In this document: piece by piece, positions 1 to 8,179 of the stretch
How positions within the stretch are numbered: position 1 is the first letter of the stretch
How the letters are laid out: every line of letters begins with the position of its first letter
Assembly: GCA_964463135.1 (NCBI GenBank)
Contig: CAYXBA010000006.1
Span: forward strand, 93,607 to 157,606
Origin: UBA6898 sp964463135
GTDB lineage: Bacteria > Nitrospirota > Thermodesulfovibrionia > Thermodesulfovibrionales > UBA6898
Length of the DNA: 64,000 bases
Direction: 5' to 3'
Notes under the pieces: generated by a model
What the model saw: only the letters and a program-made list of their open reading frames with translations
Told to the model about the DNA's origin: nothing
Databases searched by the model: none
Made by a program: the position numbers and the translations under genes

Positions 1-291
1 TATGATCTTCTGAGTGCGGTCAGAGAAGGAAGAACGACACACGAGTTCAGTGCCGAATCGATCATGAGCTGCGGTCATGCCGACCATGGCGTCTGCAGCA
101 AGCCGGTCACGGTACCTGCAGATGCGCCGATAGAGGAGATCTCGTCGCTGCTCTTTTCCGACAGCTTTACCGTCCTTCCGGTAGTGCAGGACAAGATGCT
201 GGTCGGATTGATCACCAGGAAGAGCGTAATCAATGCGATGGCTGAGCAGGGATACTGGCATGAGACTGACTTTCAGAAGAGAACGCCGTAG
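1..291 (+). CDS. CBS-domain protein, C-terminal part
   Basis: The reading frame is open from base 1, so the gene starts outside the window and only about 96 residues are visible. The first part looks like the end of one CBS motif, followed after a short linker by a second: VTVPADAPIEEISSLLFSD, then VLPVVQDKMLVGLITRKSVI. CBS pairs usually bind adenine nucleotides and regulate an attached or partner enzyme. An in-frame ATG at 64 exists, but coding continues upstream of it. The protein ends soon after the second CBS unit, so no C-terminal enzyme domain follows. Any partner domain lies upstream, out of view. Confidence 0.75.
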   Translation, partial: YDLLSAVREGRTTHEFSAESIMSCGHADHGVCSKPVTVPADAPIEEISSLLFSDSFTVLPVVQDKMLVGLITRKSVINAMAEQGYWHETDFQKRTP

Positions 292-349
292 TCAGAGCTA
301 AAAGGTTGTGCGGGCGGCTGCTCACCTCTTTTCGGGGGAAAATGACTTC

Positions 350-358
350 TGGTATAAT
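350..358 (+). promoter_or_regulatory. extended -10 promoter of the TPR lipoprotein gene
   Basis: A TGG followed by a perfect TATAAT lies about 30 bases before the ATG at 390. No good -35 hexamer is visible, as expected for an extended -10 promoter. A ribosome site AGGAG follows at 379-383. Confidence 0.5.
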
Positions 359-389
359 CAGAACCTAAATCTATTCCCAGGAGTCTGAC

Positions 390-947
390 ATGAAAAAGAT
401 CGCTGTTGTTGTTTTTCTTTCCGTATTTGCCGTGTATGGGTGCCAGCAGAAGGATGATTCCAAACCGCAGTTCCAGCCGCCGGTAGGACAGGCAGGGCAG
501 GGGGGACCGATAGGCAGCGGACCGGTTCAGGGGTTTGACAAGGTAAAGATGCTTCAGGACCTGGCCGCCAAGGACCCGAAGAATATTAATGCATGGATCG
601 AGCTCGGTAATATCCTGATGGATACGAACCGGTATGCAGAAGCTGTTGAGCCATATCAGAAGGCCCTTGCCCTTGATCCGAAAAATGTTGATGTCAGGGT
701 TGACCTGGGGACCTGCCTGAGGGGTGCGGGCAAGCCAGATCTGGCGGTCAAAGAATATAAGAAGGCCCTTGAGGACAATCCCAATCATATCAATGCCAAC
801 AAGAATATGGGCGTGGTCCTGCAGTATGATCTCAAGGACGGCAAACAGGCACTGAAGTATTTTGAAAAGGCGCTTGCGCTTGCCCCGAATGCTCCTGATG
901 CCCCGGCGATCAAGGCAGAGATCGACAAACTGAAGGCTACGAAATAA
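390..947 (+). CDS. TPR-repeat lipoprotein
   Basis: A 185-residue protein that starts with a lysine-containing n-region and a hydrophobic stretch ending in VYGC, a plausible lipobox with the lipid-bearing cysteine near residue 18. A Pro/Gly/Gln-rich linker follows. About three tetratricopeptide repeats then occupy roughly residues 50-160 (for example AWIELGNILMDTNRYAEAVEPYQKAL, given here only as its core ELGNILMDTNRYAEA). TPR lipoproteins usually act as protein-protein scaffolds at the inner face of the outer membrane; no partner can be named. AGGAG at 379-383 supports the ATG. It appears monocistronic, with its own promoter and paired palindromes downstream. Confidence 0.85.
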   Translation: MKKIAVVVFLSVFAVYGCQQKDDSKPQFQPPVGQAGQGGPIGSGPVQGFDKVKMLQDLAAKDPKNINAWIELGNILMDTNRYAEAVEPYQKALALDPKNVDVRVDLGTCLRGAGKPDLAVKEYKKALEDNPNHINANKNMGVVLQYDLKDGKQALKYFEKALALAPNAPDAPAIKAEIDKLKATK

Positions 948-1000
948 TTACTGTCTCCATAGATGTTCAACAATAGAGAGTGATTGTCATGATGGCAAGA

Positions 1001-1095
1001 CCTCCCCTTTCTCCCCTCCTTGCCAAGGAGGGGATGGGGGAGGTTAAGAAAATTGATCAAAACCCCGCCCATCCTCCCCTTGGTAAGGAGAGGGA
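1001..1095. repeat. two adjacent palindromic repeat elements
   Basis: Two GC-rich imperfect palindromes lie back to back between the TPR gene and uvrC. The first spans 1001-1043 and is centred on CCTTGCCAAGG with C-rich and G-rich arms. The second spans about 1071-1095 and is centred on CCCCTTGGTAAGG. Neither is followed by a T-run, so they do not look like ordinary terminators. The same core, CCTTGGTAAGG, occurs inside uvrC at 2658-2670, which marks a dispersed REP-like family. Confidence 0.7.
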
Positions 1096-1146
1096 CTGAT
1101 ATTCAATGAAGATCCTGAAATGCGTTTTCCTCCTTACGCTACAGCC

Positions 1147-3042
1147 ATGAAAGAAAAGATCTCCTCCATCCCCGAAAAGCCCGGTGTGTACCTCTTTAAG
1201 GATGATCAGGGGAAGGTCCTTTATGCAGGCAAGGCAAAGGTCCTGAAGAACCGCGTCAGGAGCTATTTCCAGAAAGCGGCAGACCTTGACGAGCGCAAGT
1301 CTGCCATGATGAAGAGCGTTGTGGACTTTGAGTTTACGGTGACCGGCAACGAACTTGAGGCGCTTATCCTCGAGGCGAATCTGATCAAGCAGTATAAGCC
1401 CCGGTACAATATCCTGCTCCGGGACGACAAGAGCTACCCCTATCTGAAACTCACGCTGCATGAGAAATGGCCGCGGCTTGAGGTGGTCAGACGGATTCAG
1501 AAGGATGGTGCTCGCTATTTCGGCCCCTATGTTCCCGCAGGCGCCATGTGGGAGACCCTCTCCTTTATCAGAAATCATTACCGCATCCCGAACTGCAGAT
1601 ATTCACTCGAAAAACGGATGCGGCCCTGCATCCAGTTCCAGATCAAAAAATGTATTGCCCCCTGCTCGGGTGAGGTCGACCACGCAGAGTACATGCAGAT
1701 GATCAGGGAGATCGAACTGCTCCTAGAAGGGAAGAACAAAAAACTGCTCGAAGCACTCGAAAAAAAGATGGCGCTTTTTTCCGAAGAGATGCGGTTTGAA
1801 GAGGCGGCGCTGGTCCGCGACAGGATCAGGGCCATACAGTCAGTGTCAGAGTCCCAGAAGGTGGTCTCCCCTGACCTGGGGGATGCTGATGTGATCGGCC
1901 TTTTCAGGCAGGATGATATCGCAGTCTTCAAGCTCTTATTTATCAGGAACGGTGTGATGATCGGCACAAGGGACTTTGAGCAGAAACATACTGCCGGAGA
2001 GAAAGACGGGTACCTTTTCAAGAATTTCATCGAGCAGTTCTACGGCAGGGAGGTCCTGCCTGCCTCCGAGCTCTACTGCTCTAAAATGCCTGAGGACAGG
2101 GCAGTGCTTGCCGAGTGGCTTTCAGAGAAGAAGGGGAGCAGGGTCAGGATCATGGTCCCGGTGAGGGGGATAAAACGAAAGCTGGTGAGCATGGCAGAGG
2201 AGAACAGCCAGGAGATCATGAGGACCAGGAAGACAGAGTCAGACCCTGAACTGATGTCAGCGGTAGCCTCACTTCTGGGGCTGCATAAGGTCCCGGAAAG
2301 CATCGGCGCCTTTGACATATCAAACATAACCGGCACCTCTGCAGGCGGGGCCTTTGTGGTCTGGACAGCCGATGGTTTTGATAAGTCCCTGTACAGAAAT
2401 ATCAGCATGGATTCAATCAAGGGGCCTGATGACTATGCGATGATGCGTGAGATGGTCAGGAGAACGGTCAAGAGTTTAGGCGAAGGGCAAGGGGATGAGA
2501 CCGAGCCTGAGGGTGAGGTTAAGGTTAAGAAAAAAGACAACAGGATAGCTCAGGGAGACAGCCAGATAAAAAAGTCCATGCTGCCGGACCTGATCATCAT
2601 TGACGGCGGACGGGAACACTTGAATGCGGCCCTGGAGGTTTTCACCCCCCTCTATCCCCCCTTGGTAAGGGGGGAAGATAAGGGGGGCGAAATTTGTCGG
2701 CCTGTTGTGATTGGGCTGGCAAAGGACCCTGACAGGATATTCATGAGAGACCGGGATGAGCCTATTTTCATAGACGACAGCAGCCCTGCATCCCTGCTTC
2801 TGAGGAAGATCCGGGACGAGGTCCACCGGTTTGCTATCCGGTATCACCGGAAACAGCGTGCAAAGAGGATGTTCGATTCAACGCTTGACAGTATCTACGG
2901 CCTTGGCAAAAAAAGGCGGTTTGCATTGCTGGACCGTTTCGGGAGTATAGATGCAATAAAAAAAGCCTCAGTTGAGGATATTGCCGGGCTGAAAGGTTTC
3001 ACGAAGAAGCTGGCAGAGGATGTCCTGAAGGCACTTGCTTAA
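1147..3042 (+). CDS. uvrC: excinuclease ABC subunit C
   Basis: UvrC makes the dual incisions of nucleotide excision repair with UvrA and UvrB. The protein has an N-terminal GIY-YIG nuclease domain (PGVYLF and LYAGKAKVLKNRV), a UVR motif (RFEEAALVRDRIRAIQ), the C-terminal RNase H-like nuclease region (PDLIIIDGGREHLNAALEV, then VIGLAKD) and a helix-hairpin-helix end (YGLGKKRRFALL). The start at 1147 puts 11 residues before PGVY, as is usual; an in-frame ATG at 1120 is an alternative, and neither has a good ribosome site. With 631 residues it is slightly long. One reason is a palindromic repeat read through in frame at 2644-2688; a Lys/Glu-rich stretch just before PDLIIIDGG is the other. A 14-codon frame (1106-1150) ends over the uvrC start as ATGA. 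Confidence 0.95.
   Translation: MKEKISSIPEKPGVYLFKDDQGKVLYAGKAKVLKNRVRSYFQKAADLDERKSAMMKSVVDFEFTVTGNELEALILEANLIKQYKPRYNILLRDDKSYPYLKLTLHEKWPRLEVVRRIQKDGARYFGPYVPAGAMWETLSFIRNHYRIPNCRYSLEKRMRPCIQFQIKKCIAPCSGEVDHAEYMQMIREIELLLEGKNKKLLEALEKKMALFSEEMRFEEAALVRDRIRAIQSVSESQKVVSPDLGDADVIGLFRQDDIAVFKLLFIRNGVMIGTRDFEQKHTAGEKDGYLFKNFIEQFYGREVLPASELYCSKMPEDRAVLAEWLSEKKGSRVRIMVPVRGIKRKLVSMAEENSQEIMRTRKTESDPELMSAVASLLGLHKVPESIGAFDISNITGTSAGGAFVVWTADGFDKSLYRNISMDSIKGPDDYAMMREMVRRTVKSLGEGQGDETEPEGEVKVKKKDNRIAQGDSQIKKSMLPDLIIIDGGREHLNAALEVFTPLYPPLVRGEDKGGEICRPVVIGLAKDPDRIFMRDRDEPIFIDDSSPASLLLRKIRDEVHRFAIRYHRKQRAKRMFDSTLDSIYGLGKKRRFALLDRFGSIDAIKKASVEDIAGLKGFTKKLAEDVLKALA
2644..2688. repeat. palindromic repeat inserted in frame within uvrC
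   Basis: A C-rich arm (2644-2661) and a G-rich arm (2669-2688) form an imperfect palindrome with the central core CCTTGGTAAGG. It is translated as TPLYPPLVRGEDKGGE. It lies between the conserved UvrC segments LNAALEV and PVVIGLAKD, where relatives normally have only a short helix and loop. The core matches the intergenic elements at 1001-1095. Confidence 0.75.
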
Positions 3043-3099
3043 AATAGGGACACATCCGAATGTTTGTGATGGCCTTAATGCTTCCTTATTCTTCTGTTA

Positions 3100-4665
3100 T
3101 CAACCAATCCTCGCCAAGCGGCCGTAATCTACCTTTGCATTGTGCCGCCGATCGAGCGGGATTTTATCAACCACACGCACCTCGTCGAGCTGCGCCCACG
3201 ATAGCGCATCCTGCACGATACCCGTGTCGATGTGAGACCCTTTCCTTGGCTGCACAAACAGGATGCGTTTATTTTGCCTCCCGAGAAGGGCCGCACACGC
3301 GACAGCAGAAAGCTGTCTCGCGGCGCATTCCACGGCGAAGGGATACTGTTTACCGCGTTGATCATTGATGACCGCCGAGGTCCGTCCCAACAGCCACAGC
3401 CGCCCCGTGTCGTCGAGATAGCCGCTATCTCCGGTGCGATGCCAGATCTCGCCATTCACACGGAACTTGGTCTCCTCGTCGCCAACACCATTGAGATATC
3501 CCTTCAGCACATGTCCGCCTTGGACCACTATTTCCCCCGTTTTGCCCGCAGGTAGAGATATTGCAGAAAGTCCGTTTTCGTCTAGCGTTCCCAGAGGCGT
3601 ACCCCATTGGGGCAAAATAACCCGAACGCTAATCTCAGCCACCGGTATTCCAACCAGGAGACCGGCCCCGACAGACATGGACGTTATGTCATCGGCAGTT
3701 AGTTCTTTCCTGGCAATGTGGGCAATTGGTTCCGCCTCAGTGGAGCCATACACTGCGACAACCTCGGCATTGGGAAAAGTTGCAGTAAAACGATTCAGGT
3801 GGTTGGGAAAAACTGGTGCGCCACCGGTGAAAACGTATCGGAATCCAGAAACAGTGTTTCCCAATGTCTCGCAGGCATCGCAGATGCATTCCAGAAAGGC
3901 TGGCGATGCCGCAACACTTACAGGGCGATACCGTTCGACTTGGCGCAGAACCGGTTGCGCCTCGATGTTGCCGGGACAGCGCAGGTCCGCATCAGGTATC
4001 AGAGAGGTGACGCCCGAAGCGAGATTGGCCAGTACGAAGACCGGCAGTGTGGTCAGATCAATAGTGTCTGGGGTGAGGTGAATTGCCCTCTCGAGAACAC
4101 GGTGCTGCTCCAGCAGAAAGCCGTGGCTACGCACAGTAGCCTTGGGTCGACCGGTACTGCCGCTAGTAAAGGTTATCAATGCCGGGGTGTCAGGTGTGCA
4201 CGGAAGAATTGACAGTTCTGGTTGAAGCCTGTTGGATCGGCTCCAGGGGATGGTGGCCGGCAGGAACGAGTCAAAGGAAAAATGCCGCGGGATACGCCGC
4301 AGGGCCGGGGAAATCAGCCGCAGCAGGTGCGCCTTGGGGGCGGCGATCAGCGCCGCTGGGGGACTAATTTTGCAACAGCGCTCGATATGCTTCCGGCCGG
4401 CCGAGGGATCGAGGAACATGGCTGTTATCCCGAGCCTGAAGAGCGTCATCAGGGCGATGTAAAGTTCCGTTGACATGGGGAGGAAAACAAGCACCGTGTC
4501 TCCCGCCGCTAGCCCGTTGGTCTTAAGTAAAGCTGCGCCACGAGCCGAGGCAACTTCAAGCCCGGCAAAGGTTGTGATCCGGTCTTTACCGCGTCGTACG
4601 TCGATGATCGCCGCTGCATCGGGGCGCTTCTGGGACTGCTGTTGAAGTATTTCTACAATGTTCAA
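3100..4665 (-). CDS. OleC-like AMP-forming acyl ligase
   Basis: A 521-residue member of the ANL adenylating family. It shows the P-loop TFTSGSTGRPKA, the motif YGSTEAEPIA, the hinge region TGEIVVQGG, WHRTGDSGYLD, and the C-terminal lysine motif RHNAKVDYGRL. The pattern YGSTEAEP, then GAGLLVGIPV, and the ending PLDRRHNAK resemble OleC, the beta-lactone synthetase of long-chain olefin synthesis, more than ordinary acyl-CoA ligases; this is from memory of the family. OleA, OleB and OleD are not nearby, so it may instead activate an acyl group for a neighbouring enzyme. It starts with TTG, overlapping the GNAT stop as TTGA, so translation is probably coupled. It is the last gene of the cluster and converges on uvrC. 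Confidence 0.8.
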   Translation of the reverse strand: MNIVEILQQQSQKRPDAAAIIDVRRGKDRITTFAGLEVASARGAALLKTNGLAAGDTVLVFLPMSTELYIALMTLFRLGITAMFLDPSAGRKHIERCCKISPPAALIAAPKAHLLRLISPALRRIPRHFSFDSFLPATIPWSRSNRLQPELSILPCTPDTPALITFTSGSTGRPKATVRSHGFLLEQHRVLERAIHLTPDTIDLTTLPVFVLANLASGVTSLIPDADLRCPGNIEAQPVLRQVERYRPVSVAASPAFLECICDACETLGNTVSGFRYVFTGGAPVFPNHLNRFTATFPNAEVVAVYGSTEAEPIAHIARKELTADDITSMSVGAGLLVGIPVAEISVRVILPQWGTPLGTLDENGLSAISLPAGKTGEIVVQGGHVLKGYLNGVGDEETKFRVNGEIWHRTGDSGYLDDTGRLWLLGRTSAVINDQRGKQYPFAVECAARQLSAVACAALLGRQNKRILFVQPRKGSHIDTGIVQDALSWAQLDEVRVVDKIPLDRRHNAKVDYGRLARIG

Positions 4666-5642
4666 GCTAGGCTCCGTGAATAGAGAGCATATTCACGCAT
4701 TACATTCCCGTGGTGGCTACTCAGTGCCCGGGACTGATTGTCCTCATACATCAGTGCATGGATACCCCGCCGGTAGCCAAGTTTGCGGGCATTGGCCGTT
4801 ACCTCGGATAAGAGAAGAGGCCCGACCCCTTTCCCGTTCCACTCCGGCAGGGATGCTAGGGACTTGATGATCGCAGTATCAGGATTGTTTCCCGGCCGTG
4901 CATTGAGCACGTCGCCAATAGCAAAAACGAACCCGATCGGTGATTGTCGGTATTCAGCAAACAACACCAACTCCGGTTGGATCAGAACGTGCAGCTTGGT
5001 ATACATAGCGATAAATTCATTACGGGATATAGGAGAATACAGGAAGTTTTTGCTGAAAGCTGTGATGGAAAGCGTGTAAATTTTTTCCAGTTCACCGTTG
5101 TAGTCAGACGAGTCGAGTGGGCGGATGGTGACCCCTCGTTTTTTCAACCTACTTCGCAACGATTCCGGGACACTCCACCCCAGATCGGGATCAAGGTTAG
5201 AGAAGTATCGGGCCAACGGAATAAATCCTGCCTGCTCGAAATAGGCGGGATATTCGTCGGGATTGCCCGGCTCCAGAAAAAACGGCTGTTCAGATTCGCG
5301 GCGGGTGACAAAACGGTAACGACGCCAGGTGGTACCGTCCATCGGCCCGATGGCCAGAGTGCAGCCTCGTCCAGCAAGTTCCTGAAAGCAATGCGACAGG
5401 ATGAACGAGGCAGCGTCCGCATCCCTGGCTGCGAAATGACCAATGATACCGGGATGCTCTCCAGGCAGTTCGGGAACAGATTTCCACCAAAGAGAGCAAT
5501 ATCCTGCCAAAGTACCGTCTGCGGCCTGCGCTATCCAGTGGCTATCAGGAGCATGAGCTGCAAATTCAGTCGCTCCCAGTGGAGCAAGTTTTCCTTTTTC
5601 TGCAAGGGTTGTCAACTGCTGCACCGATTCAATTTGCATCAT
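4662..5642 (-). CDS. GNAT-family N-acyltransferase
   Basis: About 326 residues. The C-terminal third carries the acetyl-CoA-binding GNAT signature WNGKGVGPLLLSEV followed by ARKLGYRRGIHALM. The N-terminal part includes GPMDGTTWRRYRFVT and a typical two-lobed layout. The start at 5642 is chosen because GAAGGAG lies about a dozen bases upstream and because a longer frame (to 5741) would overlap the previous gene. The substrate cannot be read from the sequence. Its place between a lipid kinase-like gene and an acyl-activating ligase suggests it acylates an amine on the cluster's product, possibly the one added by the BtaA-like enzyme. That is an inference. Confidence 0.7.
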   Translation of the reverse strand: MMQIESVQQLTTLAEKGKLAPLGATEFAAHAPDSHWIAQAADGTLAGYCSLWWKSVPELPGEHPGIIGHFAARDADAASFILSHCFQELAGRGCTLAIGPMDGTTWRRYRFVTRRESEQPFFLEPGNPDEYPAYFEQAGFIPLARYFSNLDPDLGWSVPESLRSRLKKRGVTIRPLDSSDYNGELEKIYTLSITAFSKNFLYSPISRNEFIAMYTKLHVLIQPELVLFAEYRQSPIGFVFAIGDVLNARPGNNPDTAIIKSLASLPEWNGKGVGPLLLSEVTANARKLGYRRGIHALMYEDNQSRALSSHHGNVMREYALYSRSLA

Positions 5643-5662
5643 TATCAGCACGAGTATCTCCT

Positions 5663-7024
5663 TCAGATTAGCTGTGCCAGGAAGACCACTCCTGCGGCAA
5701 ATGCCGAGGCGGCCATCCGGATACGCTGGCGAAGGACCCATTCATGTCCATCATCATTCAAACGCGTTAACGCAAGCTGAAAAATGCCGAATGCGCCGAT
5801 TGTCGCCAGCATCACTTCGCCGAGCACAAGCCAGAGTGGTCCGGCAGGATAAAGAAACAGAGGCAATAGTGCAATGATTGCCGTGGCAACCGCGGTACAG
5901 AGGGTCCCCCGAAGCAGCGCGGCAACATGAAGGCCCAGGACATGCATGCTCTTCCCGTTTCTGATTGAGAGAAAATAGACGAAGATTAGGGTTATCTGGC
6001 TGACTATCGCCGCCACATAGGGGAGATAGAGACGCTGGTATTCTCCGCTGGCGTTGGCGAAAAATATTAGTGCTACCGGCACGATGACTACGTAAAAGAG
6101 GCCTTTCACCTGATAGCCTGTAATGTCTTCCGGCACCTCTTGACGGAAGCGCAGGACCAGCGCGTAAAGAAGCAGTTGCGCCATCAGCAGCGGCAGAAAC
6201 CATGAAAAATCACAAAGGCTCCATGCTGCATAGTTGACCAGCATCAAGCCTATCAGGCCGCTGGGCTTGAGAACTTTTTGCACAAAGGTAAGTGCGAAAC
6301 TCACGAAGATAATAAAAAAGAGTATCCCTGTTTGCTCGACGGTGTCTCCCAGCGGATAGCGGGTCATCTTCACCAGGATAAAGAATGTGCCCAACGGTAC
6401 GAAGATGTTGTCGCTTCCTTTGAGAGATATCGCCTCAAAGCCGGCCACAAGGATGGCGATGACCAGCGCAAGGAGCACCGATTCCATCCGGCCGAAGTCG
6501 GTCAGAAGCAAAAGGGGAAGGTGGACGCAGAGAAAGGTGATGAAAAAGAATGCCAGGGAGCCTTCGAGGCTTTTTCGTCCCTCTTCTACCTCGTAGGTAA
6601 TAACTCCATACTGTGTACCGACCAGTGCCGCAAGCGAGTCGGAAATGGTCAGGGTAAGGATGGAGATAAGATAAAAGACTTGTCGGTCATGGCCCAAAAA
6701 GAAGAGGAGTGTGATAGCGATGGGAAAGTAGACTGCTCCGGAAGATTGACGGTCAATGCCATGCACGGACTTCAGCAACCCCATGCGTTTGGTCAACAAT
6801 ATGATGGCGGCAAAGAGGAGGGCCAGGAGCAAGACCGTATATGGTGACCGAAGCACGAAAGGGAAAGAGAGCGCAGCCATGCCGCCCCCGAAATGAACGA
6901 CTTTACGGGAAAGTTCGGGGCGTGTCGGCAGTTTCCGGCGCACAATCTCGCCACATATAAAAATTATCGGGAAAATGATAGCGTAGACCGCTGCCGGGAA
7001 GAGATCTCCGAGAATTAAATCCAT
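5663..7024 (-). CDS. phytol/dolichol-kinase-like polytopic membrane protein
   Basis: A 453-residue, very hydrophobic protein. The first half has the motifs of the SEC59/VTE5 polyprenol kinase family: RKVVHFGGG (residues 40-48), SDSLAALVG (128-136), RKSLEGSLAFF (150-160) and a Glu...DN pair (E197, D205-N206). These enzymes phosphorylate long-chain isoprenoid alcohols with CTP at the membrane. The second half (about 240-453) is a further block of membrane helices that I cannot assign. GGAAGGA precedes the ATG. The neighbouring UbiA-like and PEP-synthase-like genes support a role in activating an isoprenoid alcohol. Related CTP-transferase families remain possible. Confidence 0.7.
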   Translation of the reverse strand: MDLILGDLFPAAVYAIIFPIIFICGEIVRRKLPTRPELSRKVVHFGGGMAALSFPFVLRSPYTVLLLALLFAAIILLTKRMGLLKSVHGIDRQSSGAVYFPIAITLLFFLGHDRQVFYLISILTLTISDSLAALVGTQYGVITYEVEEGRKSLEGSLAFFFITFLCVHLPLLLLTDFGRMESVLLALVIAILVAGFEAISLKGSDNIFVPLGTFFILVKMTRYPLGDTVEQTGILFFIIFVSFALTFVQKVLKPSGLIGLMLVNYAAWSLCDFSWFLPLLMAQLLLYALVLRFRQEVPEDITGYQVKGLFYVVIVPVALIFFANASGEYQRLYLPYVAAIVSQITLIFVYFLSIRNGKSMHVLGLHVAALLRGTLCTAVATAIIALLPLFLYPAGPLWLVLGEVMLATIGAFGIFQLALTRLNDDGHEWVLRQRIRMAASAFAAGVVFLAQLI

Positions 7025-7081
7025 AGGATTCCTTCCCCTGTCATGTCAATTGCTGGTTTCTGTGATGAAGTGAAAGTCATG

Positions 7082-8179
7082 TCAGATTATCTCCTCAACC
7101 ACGAAGTCGCTGTAGAAAAACGCCTTGTCCTTGAGGAAGAGACGGGTCGAGAGGTCGGTCAGCGGACGCAAGCGGTCGGCCATCGCTACAGGTCGGCGGC
7201 GCGGAGCAAGCATATTCCAATAGGCCATCCGTCCCCCTGACCGACCTGAGCGGATCAGCCGCTCCAGCAATCGGTGATAGTTCTCCCCGGACATATACTC
7301 AAAAATGTCGCTCAGGTTGAAGCAGTCGATGGAGGCCACTGCCTCCTGTTCCAGGAACGTTTCCAACGGCAGGCAGTGCCATTCCAGTCGCTCCAGATTG
7401 GCGCGAATGGCCTCGAAGTTTTCTGGACGCAGAGCAAAAGGGAGAGCGTTGGTGTGCCGGCCGGTCAGAATCCATTGCAGATAAGGGTTGTCGGCCGGGT
7501 TGAGAGCAGTCAGGGCGTGGCGGGTGCGCGCCAGTATCCGATCGGCGACGCTCCCTTTCACATAGCGGAAGAAGCTGGGGTCGCGTCCTAGCCTGCCCAT
7601 GACAAAGCGGGAGAAGAAGACGCGAAAGAGCAGGCGCCAGCGCCAGGTGTCCCACTCCTCCCGGTAGAATCGCTCCCGCGTTGTCAGATCGCCGCCGTCA
7701 AGCAGCTGTTCAATGGTCGATCGGGAATGGACCAGCGGCATGATTCGACGGCGGAACAGATCGAAGTAGCGCTCGAATTTTCCGGCCCCTCCGATGCCGG
7801 CTTCCATCTCGACTGAATGGACGTTCCAGAAGGCGCGTGCTGCGGAGCTGAGCAACGGGCTGCAGCGTCGGTAAAGTTCACTGCGTCGAGTACTCGGCCG
7901 GGAGCCGATCAGTTCCAGCAACTCAGGGTGCGACAGTTCCCGGTATGCTGCCACCCGAAGTTCCAGGCAGGCCAACTGGACGGGATTCAGATCCAGCGCT
8001 ATAACTCGCCCGGCCCCAAGTGCCAGCATGGCCAGAGAATTATCTCCGGCCGATGCTATGGAGAGGCAGGTGTCGCCGGGCCGGATGCCCAGACCTTCCA
8101 TAAGAATATCGGCATCCTCCCAGCACTGGGCGTAGCGGATGACGGAAAAATCGGCATGGCTGGCGGCCTCACTGGGCAT
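7082..8179 (-). CDS. BtaA-like (DUF3419) S-adenosylmethionine:lipid 3-amino-3-carboxypropyl transferase
   Basis: About 365 residues. The N-terminal block RYAQCWEDADILMEGL, then LSIASAGDNSLAML and VIALDLNPVQLACLELR, is the nucleotide-binding signature of DUF3419. The best-known member, BtaA, moves the 3-amino-3-carboxypropyl group of S-adenosylmethionine onto diacylglycerol in betaine-lipid synthesis. Here the acceptor may differ, since the neighbours are isoprenoid enzymes. No BtaB-type N-methyltransferase is present, so a trimethylated betaine lipid is not obviously the product. The start at 8179 is set by AGGAGGA a few bases upstream; it overlaps the end of the previous gene by 11 bases. 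A longer frame to 8248 exists but has no such site. Confidence 0.75.
   Translation of the reverse strand: MPSEAASHADFSVIRYAQCWEDADILMEGLGIRPGDTCLSIASAGDNSLAMLALGAGRVIALDLNPVQLACLELRVAAYRELSHPELLELIGSRPSTRRSELYRRCSPLLSSAARAFWNVHSVEMEAGIGGAGKFERYFDLFRRRIMPLVHSRSTIEQLLDGGDLTTRERFYREEWDTWRWRLLFRVFFSRFVMGRLGRDPSFFRYVKGSVADRILARTRHALTALNPADNPYLQWILTGRHTNALPFALRPENFEAIRANLERLEWHCLPLETFLEQEAVASIDCFNLSDIFEYMSGENYHRLLERLIRSGRSGGRMAYWNMLAPRRRPVAMADRLRPLTDLSTRLFLKDKAFFYSDFVVEEII

Noticed and set aside
4944..5780. 278-codon open frame on the plus strand
   Set aside because: Antisense shadow of the GNAT gene, with no recognisable domain and no ribosome site.
6278..6847. 189-codon open frame on the plus strand
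   Set aside because: Antisense to the kinase-like membrane protein; its Lys/Asp-rich composition is what a hydrophobic gene gives on the other strand.
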